Positions 35,408 to 45,109 of a stretch of DNA of 64,000 nt are shown here, one piece after another. The stretch is from positions 1,637,279-1,701,278 of the forward strand of contig NW_006281101.1 in NCBI RefSeq assembly GCF_000203795.2, given 5' to 3'. The number at the start of each line of letters is the position of its first letter. Within the stretch, counting starts at the first letter, position 1. Made by a program: the position numbers and the translations under genes. Source of the DNA: Batrachochytrium dendrobatidis JAM81 (lineage: Eukaryota > Chytridiomycota > Chytridiomycetes > Rhizophydiales). The notes under the pieces are model-generated. The model was not told the DNA's origin. It worked only from the letters and a program-made list of their open reading frames with translations, and did no database searches.

Positions 35408-36529
35408 ATGAAACTTGTTCAATGGAGTATTCTTCTTGGTGTTTCTAGCATGGCTCTTGCAGCCACTCCTGCTATTAATTTAGAACATGAATCTCACTTG
35501 CAGCGTCGTGCACTAGAATTATCAGAACAAGATGTGCACATGTTTGCTCGCTCGCCTATACCAGTAATCCCAACAGCACAAGGAATAGCGGATGGAGGAA
35601 CTTTGTCGGGAATACAGCAAAACCCAACAAACGCTGTGCCTGGAAATTCAGGTCAATCAATTTGGACTCCGGAGTTGAAAGCACGAATAAACGGTCTGGC
35701 AAATATAGGAGGCAAAGCAAAAGAATCCATAGCCCAGGCTGAACGAAATATGGGTAGTTCGGGTCAACCACTTTTGAATTCACAACAAAAAGCAAGTTTA
35801 GAAAAAATATCACAGGATGGGCAGAGACTAAAACGGATCATAGACCACGTTGATAAAACGGGAGTCCATTTAGGACAACCTTTAGGCAGTTTGGGATTTT
35901 CAGATCTGAGTCCAAAGACACGAGCAAATCTAATAAACTTGGAAGGAGCGAAAAGGCGACTAGAAGAAAATGTGAACAGAGTCATTCAGAAGGTGCCCAA
36001 ATCAAAGCAACAACCAGGTGGTTCAAAATTGCCAGAGCGTATAAGCCCACAAATGAAAGAAAGAATAACAAGCTTGGAGCAACAGATGAAAGGACGTAGT
36101 GAACCAGGAGATGGTGTGGTCAAAACTAAACAAGATAAACACAAGCCGTCGCAACAATCAGGTGGTTCAAAATTGTCAGAGCGTATAAGCCCACAAATGA
36201 AAGAAAGAATAACAAGCTTGGAGCAACAGATGAAAGGACGTAGTGAACCAGGAGATGGTGTGGTCAAAACTAAACAAGATAAACACAAGCCGTCGCAACA
36301 ATCAGGTGGTTCAAAATTGTCAGAGCGTATAAGCCCACAAATAAAAGAAAGAATAACAAGCTTGGAGCGACAGATGAAAGGACGTAGTGAACCAGGAGGC
36401 AGTTCGAAATTGCCAAAAAGTGAAAAAAAAGCTTTACGCATGGAACAAAAGAAAGTTGCCAGAGCTCAGGTCATAGCACAAAAGAAAGTGCAACTTTCTA
36501 CAACTTTTGGAAAAATGATGGGAAAGTAA
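35408..36529 (+). CDS. Secreted basic, helical protein with 48-residue tandem repeats
   Basis: The single-exon frame encodes 373 residues. Residues 1-19 (MKLVQWSILLGVSSMALAA) form a signal peptide. Residues 75-200 are alanine/lysine/glutamate-rich and probably helical. From residue 204, two complete 48-residue repeats and a partial third follow, each with the core ERISPQMKERITSLEQQMKG, then a basic tail. The DNA repeat period is exactly 144 bp (starts at 36017, 36161 and 36305) with very few differences, so the array is young. I recognise no known family. Bias toward Lys, Gln and Ser with no cysteine suggests an extended or coiled-coil secreted protein. It may be a lineage-specific effector or surface protein, an inference from the signal peptide and context only. 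Confidence 0.82.
   Translation: MKLVQWSILLGVSSMALAATPAINLEHESHLQRRALELSEQDVHMFARSPIPVIPTAQGIADGGTLSGIQQNPTNAVPGNSGQSIWTPELKARINGLANIGGKAKESIAQAERNMGSSGQPLLNSQQKASLEKISQDGQRLKRIIDHVDKTGVHLGQPLGSLGFSDLSPKTRANLINLEGAKRRLEENVNRVIQKVPKSKQQPGGSKLPERISPQMKERITSLEQQMKGRSEPGDGVVKTKQDKHKPSQQSGGSKLSERISPQMKERITSLEQQMKGRSEPGDGVVKTKQDKHKPSQQSGGSKLSERISPQIKERITSLERQMKGRSEPGGSSKLPKSEKKALRMEQKKVARAQVIAQKKVQLSTTFGKMMGK
36017..36400 (+). repeat. 144-bp tandem repeat inside a coding sequence
   Basis: Units start at 36017, 36161 and 36305, the third incomplete. The frame is kept, so each unit adds 48 amino acids. Copies 1 and 2 differ at only a few bases, for example the codon giving KLPERI versus KLSERI. Confidence 0.93.
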
Positions 36530-36876
36530 CAGATTCTAAACTCAAATGACGATCTTTCAATCTAATAATAATAAAATTAGACTATTAGATTCGAACAAGA
36601 GTGTTGTATCTGTGTTTGAATAGTGATGTTTAACTGCCATGAATCAATCTCGATCATTTGTAAAAATCAGCTTGTTTTTAATAAACTGTAAACCAACTTG
36701 CACTACACGAATGATAATGTCGTGCCTGAAAGTGTAGACTGACTTCCAGATGACAGTATACTATTAGTCCATTAACACTAACCAAATAATCATTACCAAT
36801 ACCAATACAAACTGTTTACATTTTTACAATATACTTTCATTTAATAAATTGTAAAGCCATTACCAAACTTGAGCAT
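36530..36876. other. Convergent intergenic spacer
   Basis: The spacer lies between the stop codons of two convergent frames. It is AT-rich with AATAAA-like words (AATAATAAAATTAG, TTTAATAAATTG) that may serve polyadenylation. Nothing else is seen. Confidence 0.4.
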
Positions 36877-37600
36877 TTAGTCTTGGTCACAGCTTTTTCC
36901 AACATAGATGCAGCAAATGTCCATGCGAGTGCATCCAGAAGTAGGTTTAGGACCACGAGTAGTGGTCAAAGGTGGAGGTGAACCGCTACCACATTCTGCT
37001 GGAACAGAGAAATCGTTTGTGTAATCTGCTGCATTTACTCCCAGACCACGTTTGGCGAATCCCTTCCAAATCTCGCACTTGTTGGCCCCATTATAATAGG
37101 CTGCATCGGACGCAATAATGGCATCACGAGCATTGACCAAGCTAGGACTGCATGGCTGATGCATCAATCCACCCATCACATTCTGCATAGCAACAATGTT
37201 GCCAGCCTTGCCCTTGGCATCGTAGAGATTGGTAGAAAATCCACTCTTGGTGACCAAGTTCCAGTAAACTTCCCAAAGCATGGCTGCCCACACTTTGCCA
37301 GCCTCGTGCAGCTCTGTGCGGGTTTTAAGGTCGCCATATGTCAAAGGGTTGATTTTCATGTCCGTAGTGTAAGGATGCGAGCGAATACCTTTGAGTTTAT
37401 TAATAACATACGCTCCAAGGATAACTGGCGTATCGGCTTTGTCGGATTCTTTGGCTGTCACGATCATGGCAAATATGTCGGACCAACCTTTGCTCATACC
37501 TCTAGTTTCATGGCCCGACATGCACAAAGGCGCCAAAGATCCACCTGTCAAACGAGTCGAAACACCATGACCATATTCTTGCAATTGAATCAATTGAATG
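36877..37600 (-). pseudogene. C-terminal fragment of a secreted M36 metalloprotease (fungalysin)
   Basis: The frame encodes about 240 residues of the M36 catalytic C-terminal half: EYGHGVSTRLTGG, GMSKGWSDIFAMIV, then AGKVWAAMLWEVYWNLV and LMHQPCSPSLVNARDAII. The N-terminal signal, propeptide and first part of the catalytic domain are missing. The fragment begins at the zinc-binding motif, and upstream there is only a short-period TTGATTCAATTG-type repeat. The first His of HExxH reads Gln, and the residue 26 after the second His, where the family has the third zinc ligand Glu, is Lys. It could be a retained last exon, but no upstream exons are visible within 2 kb. I call it a non-functional remnant. 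Confidence 0.85.
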
Positions 37601-37611
37601 AATTGAATCAA

Positions 37612-38150
37612 TCATGTCAATCATGACAGTGATTGTTGATTATATTGACTGATTGTGTACAATTGATTGATAAAAGTGATATGGATGCATCATTTGGTGT
37701 TGTTGAATCAGATCATTGCTTGATTCTGTCAATGTGATCAAATGGATTACTACAAAACTGTACATGCTCAAGTTGAATCAAGTATTGAATCGAGTATTGG
37801 ATTGATATTTATGCACAACCACAATTGTAACCACAATTGCAATCAGCACTGTCTGAATATTAGACATTTGAACATCACATATCGAGTTGTGGATAAATGC
37901 GAGTTGGCATATTGGACTGTTTTTGTAGTTTATTAATGATTTGATTCACGACTGTTTGAATTCAAGGCTCAATATGGATTACAACTGGATTGTCGTTGTT
38001 TCCATTTAGGATGACAAATCTGTCAATGTGTTGATTGATTGCTAGTCCATTGACCAAATAGTAATCAATTCCACCAGCAATAGTGTCCGTCACATTCGAG
38101 TTGTTGGAAAATACTTTTGATAGTTTTGGTTAGATTGAACAGTCTGGTTT
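37612..38150. other. Intergenic region, simple repeats
   Basis: The left end holds an imperfect TTGAATCAA/TCAATTGA-rich stretch at the truncation point of the M36 fragment. Beyond that I see no gene and no larger repeat. Confidence 0.4.
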
Positions 38151-39600
38151 AGTCAAGTAAACCAATATCTCCATAAACATGTGCTGTAAAGTTGTTTCAT
38201 TTGGAAAACCGCATGACGAAACAGATTCCAATACATTGGTCGATATTGATGAGACAACATTGCGTACGAGTTTTTGAACAGACAAATGTTGTGATGGAAA
38301 GCAGTTTGTGAATGTCCATTTGAATAGTATTTTTTGACCAACAGCAAAGTAAAAGCAAGTTCAAGGTCGGACGACTCCATCAATATTCCAGCCTTTTGAG
38401 TGATGAATAAGATTCCATATTTTGCTGGTTTTCCAAGTTGTCCAATCGATGATTTTTGTCAGGCATTTCTTGAGTAACAGTTTAAAACCATTTCCAACAG
38501 ATCTGAATGGTCGCTTCCAAAACAACGAGTCATACCCAACATGGAATTGTTTGATAGACAGTATTGTAGTAGATCTGCTCGAGTGGGTTCAATGTTGTTT
38601 AGACATTGTGTTTTTAGATCATCAATCGACACACACAGCGCACCAACAAGACCATCACATTCCGTTACAAGAACATGTTTCAAGGTCTCATTGTTCATGT
38701 TGTTTGGCAACCCAATAACGAGTAAATCCAGAAATTCATAGAATTCATGGAATTCACAGAGTTTGGCTGGAATAAGTGGAAAATCACTTTTCAAGACCTG
38801 AAAGACTACCGAGTTCAACAGGACTTGAAATTCCTCCAACAAAAAGATGGTTTGATGCAATGATAAATCGCATGCTTAATGGCAACCAACTCAGCGATGC
38901 TTTGATTAAAAGTCTCCATAAACTTGTGTCTTGTAATTACTGTTGAGCATCATCAAGAAACAACAGTTTTACTTTTTCCAATTCTATCCGTTGTTGTTTG
39001 GAACAATCAATGCATTTCCAACAAAAGTGTCGTGCAATCTTGTCCAAGAAACAAATCCAAATGACATTTGTTTGAGACTATGTTGATACATATTAATGGA
39101 TATAGGTTTTGCAGAATCAGATGAACAAGTCAATATGACAAACCGATACTCAAACCAAGTATACGAGTTTGTCAAGTTGATCAGGTCTTTTGAGATGATT
39201 TGTAGAAACATTGATACCATTGATCTGGATAGTTTTCTTGAAATAATTGTATGAACCAGTGATTGTTGGGTTTGAGCCAACATCATTCTTGGATTTGATG
39301 ATGAGTGGACTGGATCCAACAGTCCCATTTGTTACAAGTGCAGCAAGCGAGTCCCATGCGTTGTAGTTGGTCTCCACCCCATCCATCACATAGTGGAGTG
39401 ATGAGTTCCGAGTCAGTGTTACCGAGAAGCGACCCTGGTCTTGCTTGAAAGGCTGCAATTAGTGTTGAAACATCGTCAAGTGGTCCTTTGCTATCCAATT
39501 CTCCATCAAAGTGGGTTTCTATTTCCATTGGTTGGTTGTTGAGGTATTGAATGTAAAGTGTTTTCCATTTAGTTTGTAAAAGAGACAAAATTGGACTTTA
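38150..39600 (-). pseudogene. Decayed Crinkler-like gene (header domain plus remnants)
   Basis: On the complement, 39588-39150 carries a header-like domain split over two frames: one with YIQYLNNQPMEIETHFDGEL and LDDVSTLIAAFQARPGSLLG, the other with SSLHYVMDGVETNYNAWDSL and NGTVGSSPLIIKSKND. The pattern of a short beta strand, an acidic linker, a DV..LI.A helix and a 'LHY.DG' strand matches the intact header at 52.7 kb and CRN headers in general. At least one indel near 39410 separates the frames, and the start region is also out of frame. Shorter disjoint frames continue to about 38150 and may be the remains of the C-terminal part, but I recognise no motif in them. No product is expected. 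Confidence 0.55.
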
Positions 39601-40179
39601 AATCCAAAATTTAATGGCGTGTGAAGAATGAGACAAATTCACACTTTGAATTAAGCAATTTTGTGTGAAATTACAATCAAATTAAACATTTGTCATGTGT
39701 TTATTTGTATTGTTCAATCGAGTGTCAACTCAACTCAATTGATTACGTTATTCATATAATGACTCGAGTCTTTTATTCAACATTTTAATATTTAATTATT
39801 GTTAATCAGTCAATTGTTGGATTAGTAAATACGCTACAAAACATTCATTTATATGCTGAATCTGACAAGTGGATAATGATTGTTCCAATCAACACATGGA
39901 TTGAACTGACTGCAATATTATCATTGATTGCAGTCACTGTTGACCAATACATTGTAATACATTGACAGTCTCGACATCAACATTGTCATTCATGTCAAGT
40001 TGTGTGTAGTTGCTAATATTACACCACAACAATAATGTGCCAACTTTCAAGTCCTGTGATACACCGTTTCAACTATAACCGGATCGAGGTTGATCACTTG
40101 TCAATACACGGACCAGTTGTATAATCGTACAACTGTTGGTTAACCAATGTTTGACTGTCAATATTTGAATCATGAATAT
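39601..40179. other. Intergenic region, no gene seen
   Basis: AT-rich sequence with no credible frame. The 60 bp beside the CRN-like relic (AATTTTGTCTC and CACACTTTGAATTAAG) weakly resemble the upstream region of the CRN gene at 52.5-52.67 kb. Confidence 0.35.
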
Positions 40180-41160
40180 TGTCCAACATTTCATGACACC
40201 ATCTGATACATTCAATACATCACACATGAATACACTGCATATACAAACGGTAGTAATGACCGATCCAAACCAACAGTGACAGAGTTACACATCAACATAT
40301 ACTCGATCATCAGTCGAGTCTGCATATATCAACTAGTTGCAACACGTCATAATCAATGTGGATTGTATTGTCCACCAATCGATCATGACAGCTAATCCAT
40401 ACCAATCATGTAGTCAATACAATCACCAACATATCGATGATTGTTGACTTGCGGTTGCAACTCGTCAATTGTATCCAATGTTACAGGTGATGCACATCTG
40501 ATTACTGCAAATCAACAACCTGTCAAGCATATCATAGTGTGCATTGCCAACAGACCATGCAATTACAAATCAATGTATACGTGATCAACATTTGATATTT
40601 GATGGTGATGAGCCAACCATGATTGATTGTATCATACAACTAATACAGTTGCATTGTCTGGTATTGATGATCGACTCAGTCATGTCAAACAGTAACTAAT
40701 GTGTGTATATCGAGTTTGTGTTGCATGAACACATCAAGGTGTTTGATAACGAGTCCAACGTGATGATACAAACCCAATATTATATGAATATCCAAGTTGA
40801 TGAATCAAGTCAAGGTTTGCAAAGTGTCAATGTCAGGCCAATCAAACGAACCAGTCAACCATTATATTGTGACTAGTGATGGCACGGTTTGAATGTCAAC
40901 AAGTTAGACAGTCGACAATATGGGTGATTGTGATTTGGTCAAACTGCAGCACTTGCATATCACCGAGTTGGTTTGATGTGTGTGATGTGTGTGGTGTAAG
41001 CAGTATGCATAAACTCGTTGATATCATGCACTATAACCAATATACACTACACATATACAGTGGTAAACATCAACGTGTGGTGTCTCCAGTGATCGTATAC
41101 TGGTCGATTGGTGCAATATGATCATGTCACATACTATTGTATTGGTGACAATGTGATGTT
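40180..41160 (+). repeat. Segmental duplication, upstream part, copy 1
   Basis: This matches 56380-57350 in the same orientation along its length, for example GAGTTACACATCAACATATA, CGAGTCCAACGTGATGATAC and TGGTGTCTCCAGTGATCGTA, with point differences and small indels. No intact coding frame exists in either copy. The duplication continues through the secreted-protein genes immediately downstream. Confidence 0.9.
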
Positions 41161-41398
41161 GAACAGGCGAGATCCAGAGTGTTTGCAACATAACTGGTGT
41201 GGATGAACAATATTGCTTGTGTACCATCATGTGGTGATATTATCTGGAATATGTTATGTAGCGACATCATAGTGCGACAATATACTCTGGTCACTAACCC
41301 TGATATCAGGGTTTAAATCAAGCAATGGGCAATTGTATAAAGGGGATCCCTTTAAAGTTATGTTGACATTTATAGCAGTAAATCAATGCTAACCCCGA

Positions 41399-41425
41399 CA
41401 ACACAAATCCCTTAGGACGGTCATT
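41399..41425 (+). promoter_or_regulatory. Conserved upstream box of a secreted-protein gene
   Basis: ACAAATCCCTTAGGACGGTC lies about 110-130 bp upstream of the start codon and is identical at 57545-57565 before the paralogue. Surrounding sequence differs by many substitutions and indels while this block does not. The following words ATATGCTTTTAATAT are also shared. It may be a core promoter or regulatory element, an inference from conservation. Confidence 0.5.
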
Positions 41426-41532
41426 CAAGGAATATGCTTTTAATATTATCAATCTAATAATGTATACAAATATGTCACCAAACCGACGTATTGAGCAACA
41501 ATCATTACAACTTGCCTAACCAAACCAATACA

Positions 41533-42138
41533 ATGAAACTATCAATTGCCGTACTGTCATCAATCCTTGCTATCTGTTCGGTTACGATTGCCAATCCAGT
41601 TGATCCCAGTTCGACCATGAGTGCTGCAGCCAGCACTCCGACAGCCTCTTCAAGCGGAGCTTCAGCTGATGGATCTGACTCTCCAGAATCTCTTAGCTTA
41701 TATAAATTTAAGAAATATTGCGGTCAACTCGATGCTACTGAAGTGTCGTTGATCGAAAAAATTGCAAAAGCTCGGCTTAAATCCACAAAAGTGTTTAGAC
41801 TACTTGAAAGTCAATATTTTGGGGCTGCTATTCAAGAAGGATTGTTTGTTAGAGAGAAGGAAAAGCTCAATAGTATGAGTCAAGTTCCGAGTCGGAAATT
41901 GAGTTCTGCTAAAGCCAAGCATGTGGAGTCTCGTCAAACTTGTGACAGAGCCAGTTGTAATGCATATGATTACGCTTCGAAACTTTTGCATAAGAAGAAA
42001 AAAATTAAAAAATTAACAAAAAAACTTACAAGCCATTCTTCGTTTGGAATACGACCGAGTGATGATTATACTCCACCAAAATCACTTTACGGATATCAGG
42101 ATTGCTTCAAGTATTTCTACGATCGCTTATCACAATGA
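41533..42138 (+). CDS. Small secreted protein, chytrid-specific family, copy 1
   Basis: The frame encodes 201 residues. The start is the ATG giving MKLSIAVLSSILAICSVTIA, a signal peptide cleaved around residue 20. The longer in-frame version begins at a non-ATG codon. After a Ser/Thr-rich linker (residues 25-55) comes a helical, lysine-rich domain with four to five cysteines (KKYCGQ, TCDRASC, QDCF) and a terminal FKYFYDRLSQ. The paralogue at 57672 shares the signal peptide and linker start almost exactly (ANPVDPSSTMSA) but differs much more in the mature domain. The family is known to me only as expanded secreted proteins in Batrachochytrium; function unknown. Confidence 0.82.
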   Translation: MKLSIAVLSSILAICSVTIANPVDPSSTMSAAASTPTASSSGASADGSDSPESLSLYKFKKYCGQLDATEVSLIEKIAKARLKSTKVFRLLESQYFGAAIQEGLFVREKEKLNSMSQVPSRKLSSAKAKHVESRQTCDRASCNAYDYASKLLHKKKKIKKLTKKLTSHSSFGIRPSDDYTPPKSLYGYQDCFKYFYDRLSQ

Positions 42139-43066
42139 TTGCCATAATCTGAACATGATGCAACTTTCCAAGATTCTGGTGTTCAACAACAACCTTCTCA
42201 ATCATAGACTCGTCACATTGTTGCAACTCAAAATGGGCCATCATCCAGCATATGCTGTAATGCAGCGTATATTGCATGTTGGTTTACTTGTCATTTGTCA
42301 TATACTCGATGTCGTTCATTCAATAAACATCGTGTATTGCCAAACCATAGTGTATTATATTTATGGTTTGATCATATTGCACCAATCAGCTACTATGCAT
42401 TGTATTGATCACTGCAGTGTCATTGCTGAATCCATGCGATTGTGTATATTTGTCATTTGGGGTTACCAGTCAACCCATTCCATTTGACACCAATTCATTG
42501 GTATCACTGGACTATTTGATCCAAATGATACGAATGATCCGGTTGGTTTTGATAATTTGACAGTATCCACAAACCCATGTTTAATATTCGCACATATTCG
42601 CGCATATTCCATTGACATATTACAGACTGACATTGAACGTCACATCACATTGTTTTTATTAATGAATATAGGTTTTTATTGTAAAAGTAAAACAAACTGA
42701 AAGATACGAGTCTTTCAATATGTATAATGTAATGTAATTTGCTGCTATGCAAAAGATTGGTCAAAAGAGAGCTTGGACGATAATCAGGAAGTTGTCAAAT
42801 GAGTTGAATCAACAAAATAGATATGAGATTAATAAATAGTTTCAGAGTTATTTGAAAGGTTATTTTATTTGATCTTGGATAAATTAGGGAGTGTGCAATG
42901 CAAGTACTAGTGCTTGCTTGTTAATGATTAAAGCTTAGAGATATCCTGCTTGGATATTACAACAGATACACACTAATCATTTGAACTGTACGTAAACGGT
43001 CAATGTCTGATTGCTTTAACATCAGAAAGTTTAAATTTATTCAAAATCAAATTTATTGGCACATCA
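42139..43066. other. Intergenic region; left part duplicated
   Basis: About 42190-42400 matches 58385-58575 downstream of the paralogous gene (TAATGCAGCGTATATTGCATG versus TAATGCAGCGTGTATTGCATG). The direct duplication therefore includes 3' flanking DNA. The rest is AT-rich and empty. Confidence 0.6.
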
Positions 43067-43684
43067 TCAATCTGAATCTGAATTCGGTTCTTGAAATTCT
43101 AAACCATGCCTTTCCGTAAACTTTTTCAATTCCTTTCTGACACCGTATACTTTATTCCTTACCGCTACATACTCTTGTTTCAGTTTCTTTTCAACCTTTG
43201 GCTTATACTTTAATCCATGTATCTCTTTGCCCATTGATAACGCCGACCATTTCCTGTATCCAAGAGCTTTATATTTATGATATTCTTGGCGTTTTTTGTT
43301 TCGTATTTCTTTAGACAACTCGAGTCTTTTTCTCATGCGATCAAAGGTTCTCTGATATTTTTCGTTCAATATAATCATTCGACTTGAACTAGTACTGGCA
43401 GAATCAGCTTCGTTCATTGGTTGTTGCTGGTCTTGGTTGGAAGTGATTGAGCTGGCTGCATTAATTATTTCTTGCCAGTCCTGGTCAGAAAGGCTTAAAT
43501 CAATTGCATCAATTATACTTTGCCAGTCTTGGACAGGAATCTCTGGATTAGGTTCATTGGTTGGATCAGACACTTGACTGGAAGTGACTGATGCTTGGGG
43601 TGAACCATTGTTATCAGTCGGTATCAATATTGCATTAACGGTTGCTGCCGCACTCAGTACAAACAAAATATCAACCAATTTCAT
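43067..43684 (-). CDS. Secreted helical protein, mirrored pair, short copy
   Basis: The frame encodes 205 residues from MKLVDILFVLSAAATVNAIL, a signal peptide of about 18 residues. The start is placed at this ATG because the 45 in-frame codons before it would bury the signal. A Ser/Asp/Gln-rich linker with repeated QDWQ motifs (PVQDWQSIIDAID, SDQDWQEIINAA) leads to a charged helical C-terminal domain (YQRTFDRMRKRLELSKEIRN and later LKYKPKVEKKLKQEYVAVRN). The same domain is found in the gene at 48973 on the opposite strand. No cysteines or catalytic motifs are seen in the mature part. Function unknown; possibly a secreted coiled-coil protein. Confidence 0.82.
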   Translation of the reverse strand: MKLVDILFVLSAAATVNAILIPTDNNGSPQASVTSSQVSDPTNEPNPEIPVQDWQSIIDAIDLSLSDQDWQEIINAASSITSNQDQQQPMNEADSASTSSSRMIILNEKYQRTFDRMRKRLELSKEIRNKKRQEYHKYKALGYRKWSALSMGKEIHGLKYKPKVEKKLKQEYVAVRNKVYGVRKELKKFTERHGLEFQEPNSDSD

Positions 43685-44290
43685 CAGATTGGTCAATGGG
43701 TTTAAACTATTAATACAAAAGTAGAGTGTTGAAACTGGTTGATTATAAAACTGAGCGTAATCGATTGTATTTATATGTTTTATATAGCAAACCAACCCTA
43801 ACCCTTTTAGGTTAACCAATTATACAGGGCTACTTGATTGCTTGTAGTGAGCCAATATCAAACTAGACAATATGCTGCTCCCTGATCATAATATCATATT
43901 GATTAATTTGATGATCGTGTCGATTAAATTATGCTTTTACGACCCTTTGATCAGGTATATTGAAAATCACCCTTCATGAGTGTTGTGCAGCCACAAACGC
44001 TTTGTTTTACTGCCGTATTCATTCTGCAGTGACTGTGTTCTGCATTGCAATATACAATGGTTACATATTCGGTTGGTTGATACTACGCATTGACTGAATT
44101 GTATATTTGATATACAACAACCATCATATGACACACAATCAGACTATAGTGTTGAATCTACACTTTGTGCACTCTTAGTAATCATACATTGTACGATCAC
44201 CAAGTTTGAACCCACATTCATGTACTGTGTTGGACTGTCAATGTTGTCAATACAACTCTGCACACACATTTGTTGTATTCTGAATCACGG
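43685..44290 (-). repeat. Inverted duplication, promoter-side arm 1
   Basis: The complement of this arm matches 48370-48972 (shared words include AACCTAAAAGGGTTAGGGTT, ATCGATTACGCTCAGTTTTA and CACTATAGTCTGATTGTGTG). Together with the coding parts, the arms form a mirror image of about 1.2-1.5 kb each side of a unique centre of about 4 kb. Confidence 0.88.
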
Positions 44291-45109
44291 ATACGATCTC
44301 AATATAGTTCAACAACAATCATGACACATGTCAGTAATGCAACTGTTTATCACACACCAACACTGTTATTTAGTGGTCCATTTACATGGATACGACTGCA
44401 AGTTGTCGTTACATCACGTATTCTGGACATGGTTTTGATATTGCACATCCAGTTCCATCACATTGTTGCTGACCCATCATTGTAACGCTGTGTATCAAAC
44501 ACTGGCATATACTCATAACCACAACCAGTAAAATGACACTCGAGTTGTTTACTGTGATCAGTATATGCGGCCCAGCGTGACTACACATACTGGATCCAGT
44601 CTGTTGGTTGTTTCAGTTGATCTTGATTCACTTTTGATGTTTTGTCCGAGATTGACAATACAAATGTGTCGAACTGAATCCAAACTACACGACTCGACTG
44701 TTTGTGTCAATTGGGTCGTGATCGAGCTATGCGATCATGATGTGTATTCAATTCATACCATGTATTACCAATGCAATAGTATGCGTGATCATTGTGCACC
44801 AAACAACTACAATACACACTGGACTGATCCAATACATGCACGGCTTGAACACATCACACAATCAAACATGGACACGCCACATTAAAAATACATATAATAT
44901 CAGTTTGTCACTAATGAATTGTATTCAGTCGAGTTTATTGAGAGTTATTGTGACTCTTGACAGTGTGGTGGTGTTTTCAGGTACAACTACTTGATCAGTT
45001 GTAGTTGATGATTGCTAACACCAAGAGTCCTGGCGTACATCATACCAACTATAAAATAATCATGGTCATCATCCATGCAACAAATAACCAATTTTATTGA
45101 TATATCTAC
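44291..45109. other. Intergenic region, no gene seen
   Basis: No supported gene. Open frames present are short and compositionally like the surrounding spacers. It lies upstream of secreted gene 43067 and downstream of the A1 protease. Confidence 0.4.

Noticed and set aside
35986..36441. 151-codon frame with repeats on the minus strand
   Set aside because: Antisense shadow of the 48-residue repeats of the secreted protein at 35408.
43790..43810. CCCTAACCC-like words suggesting telomere sequence
   Set aside because: A single short occurrence that is part of the duplicated promoter arm. No tandem array.
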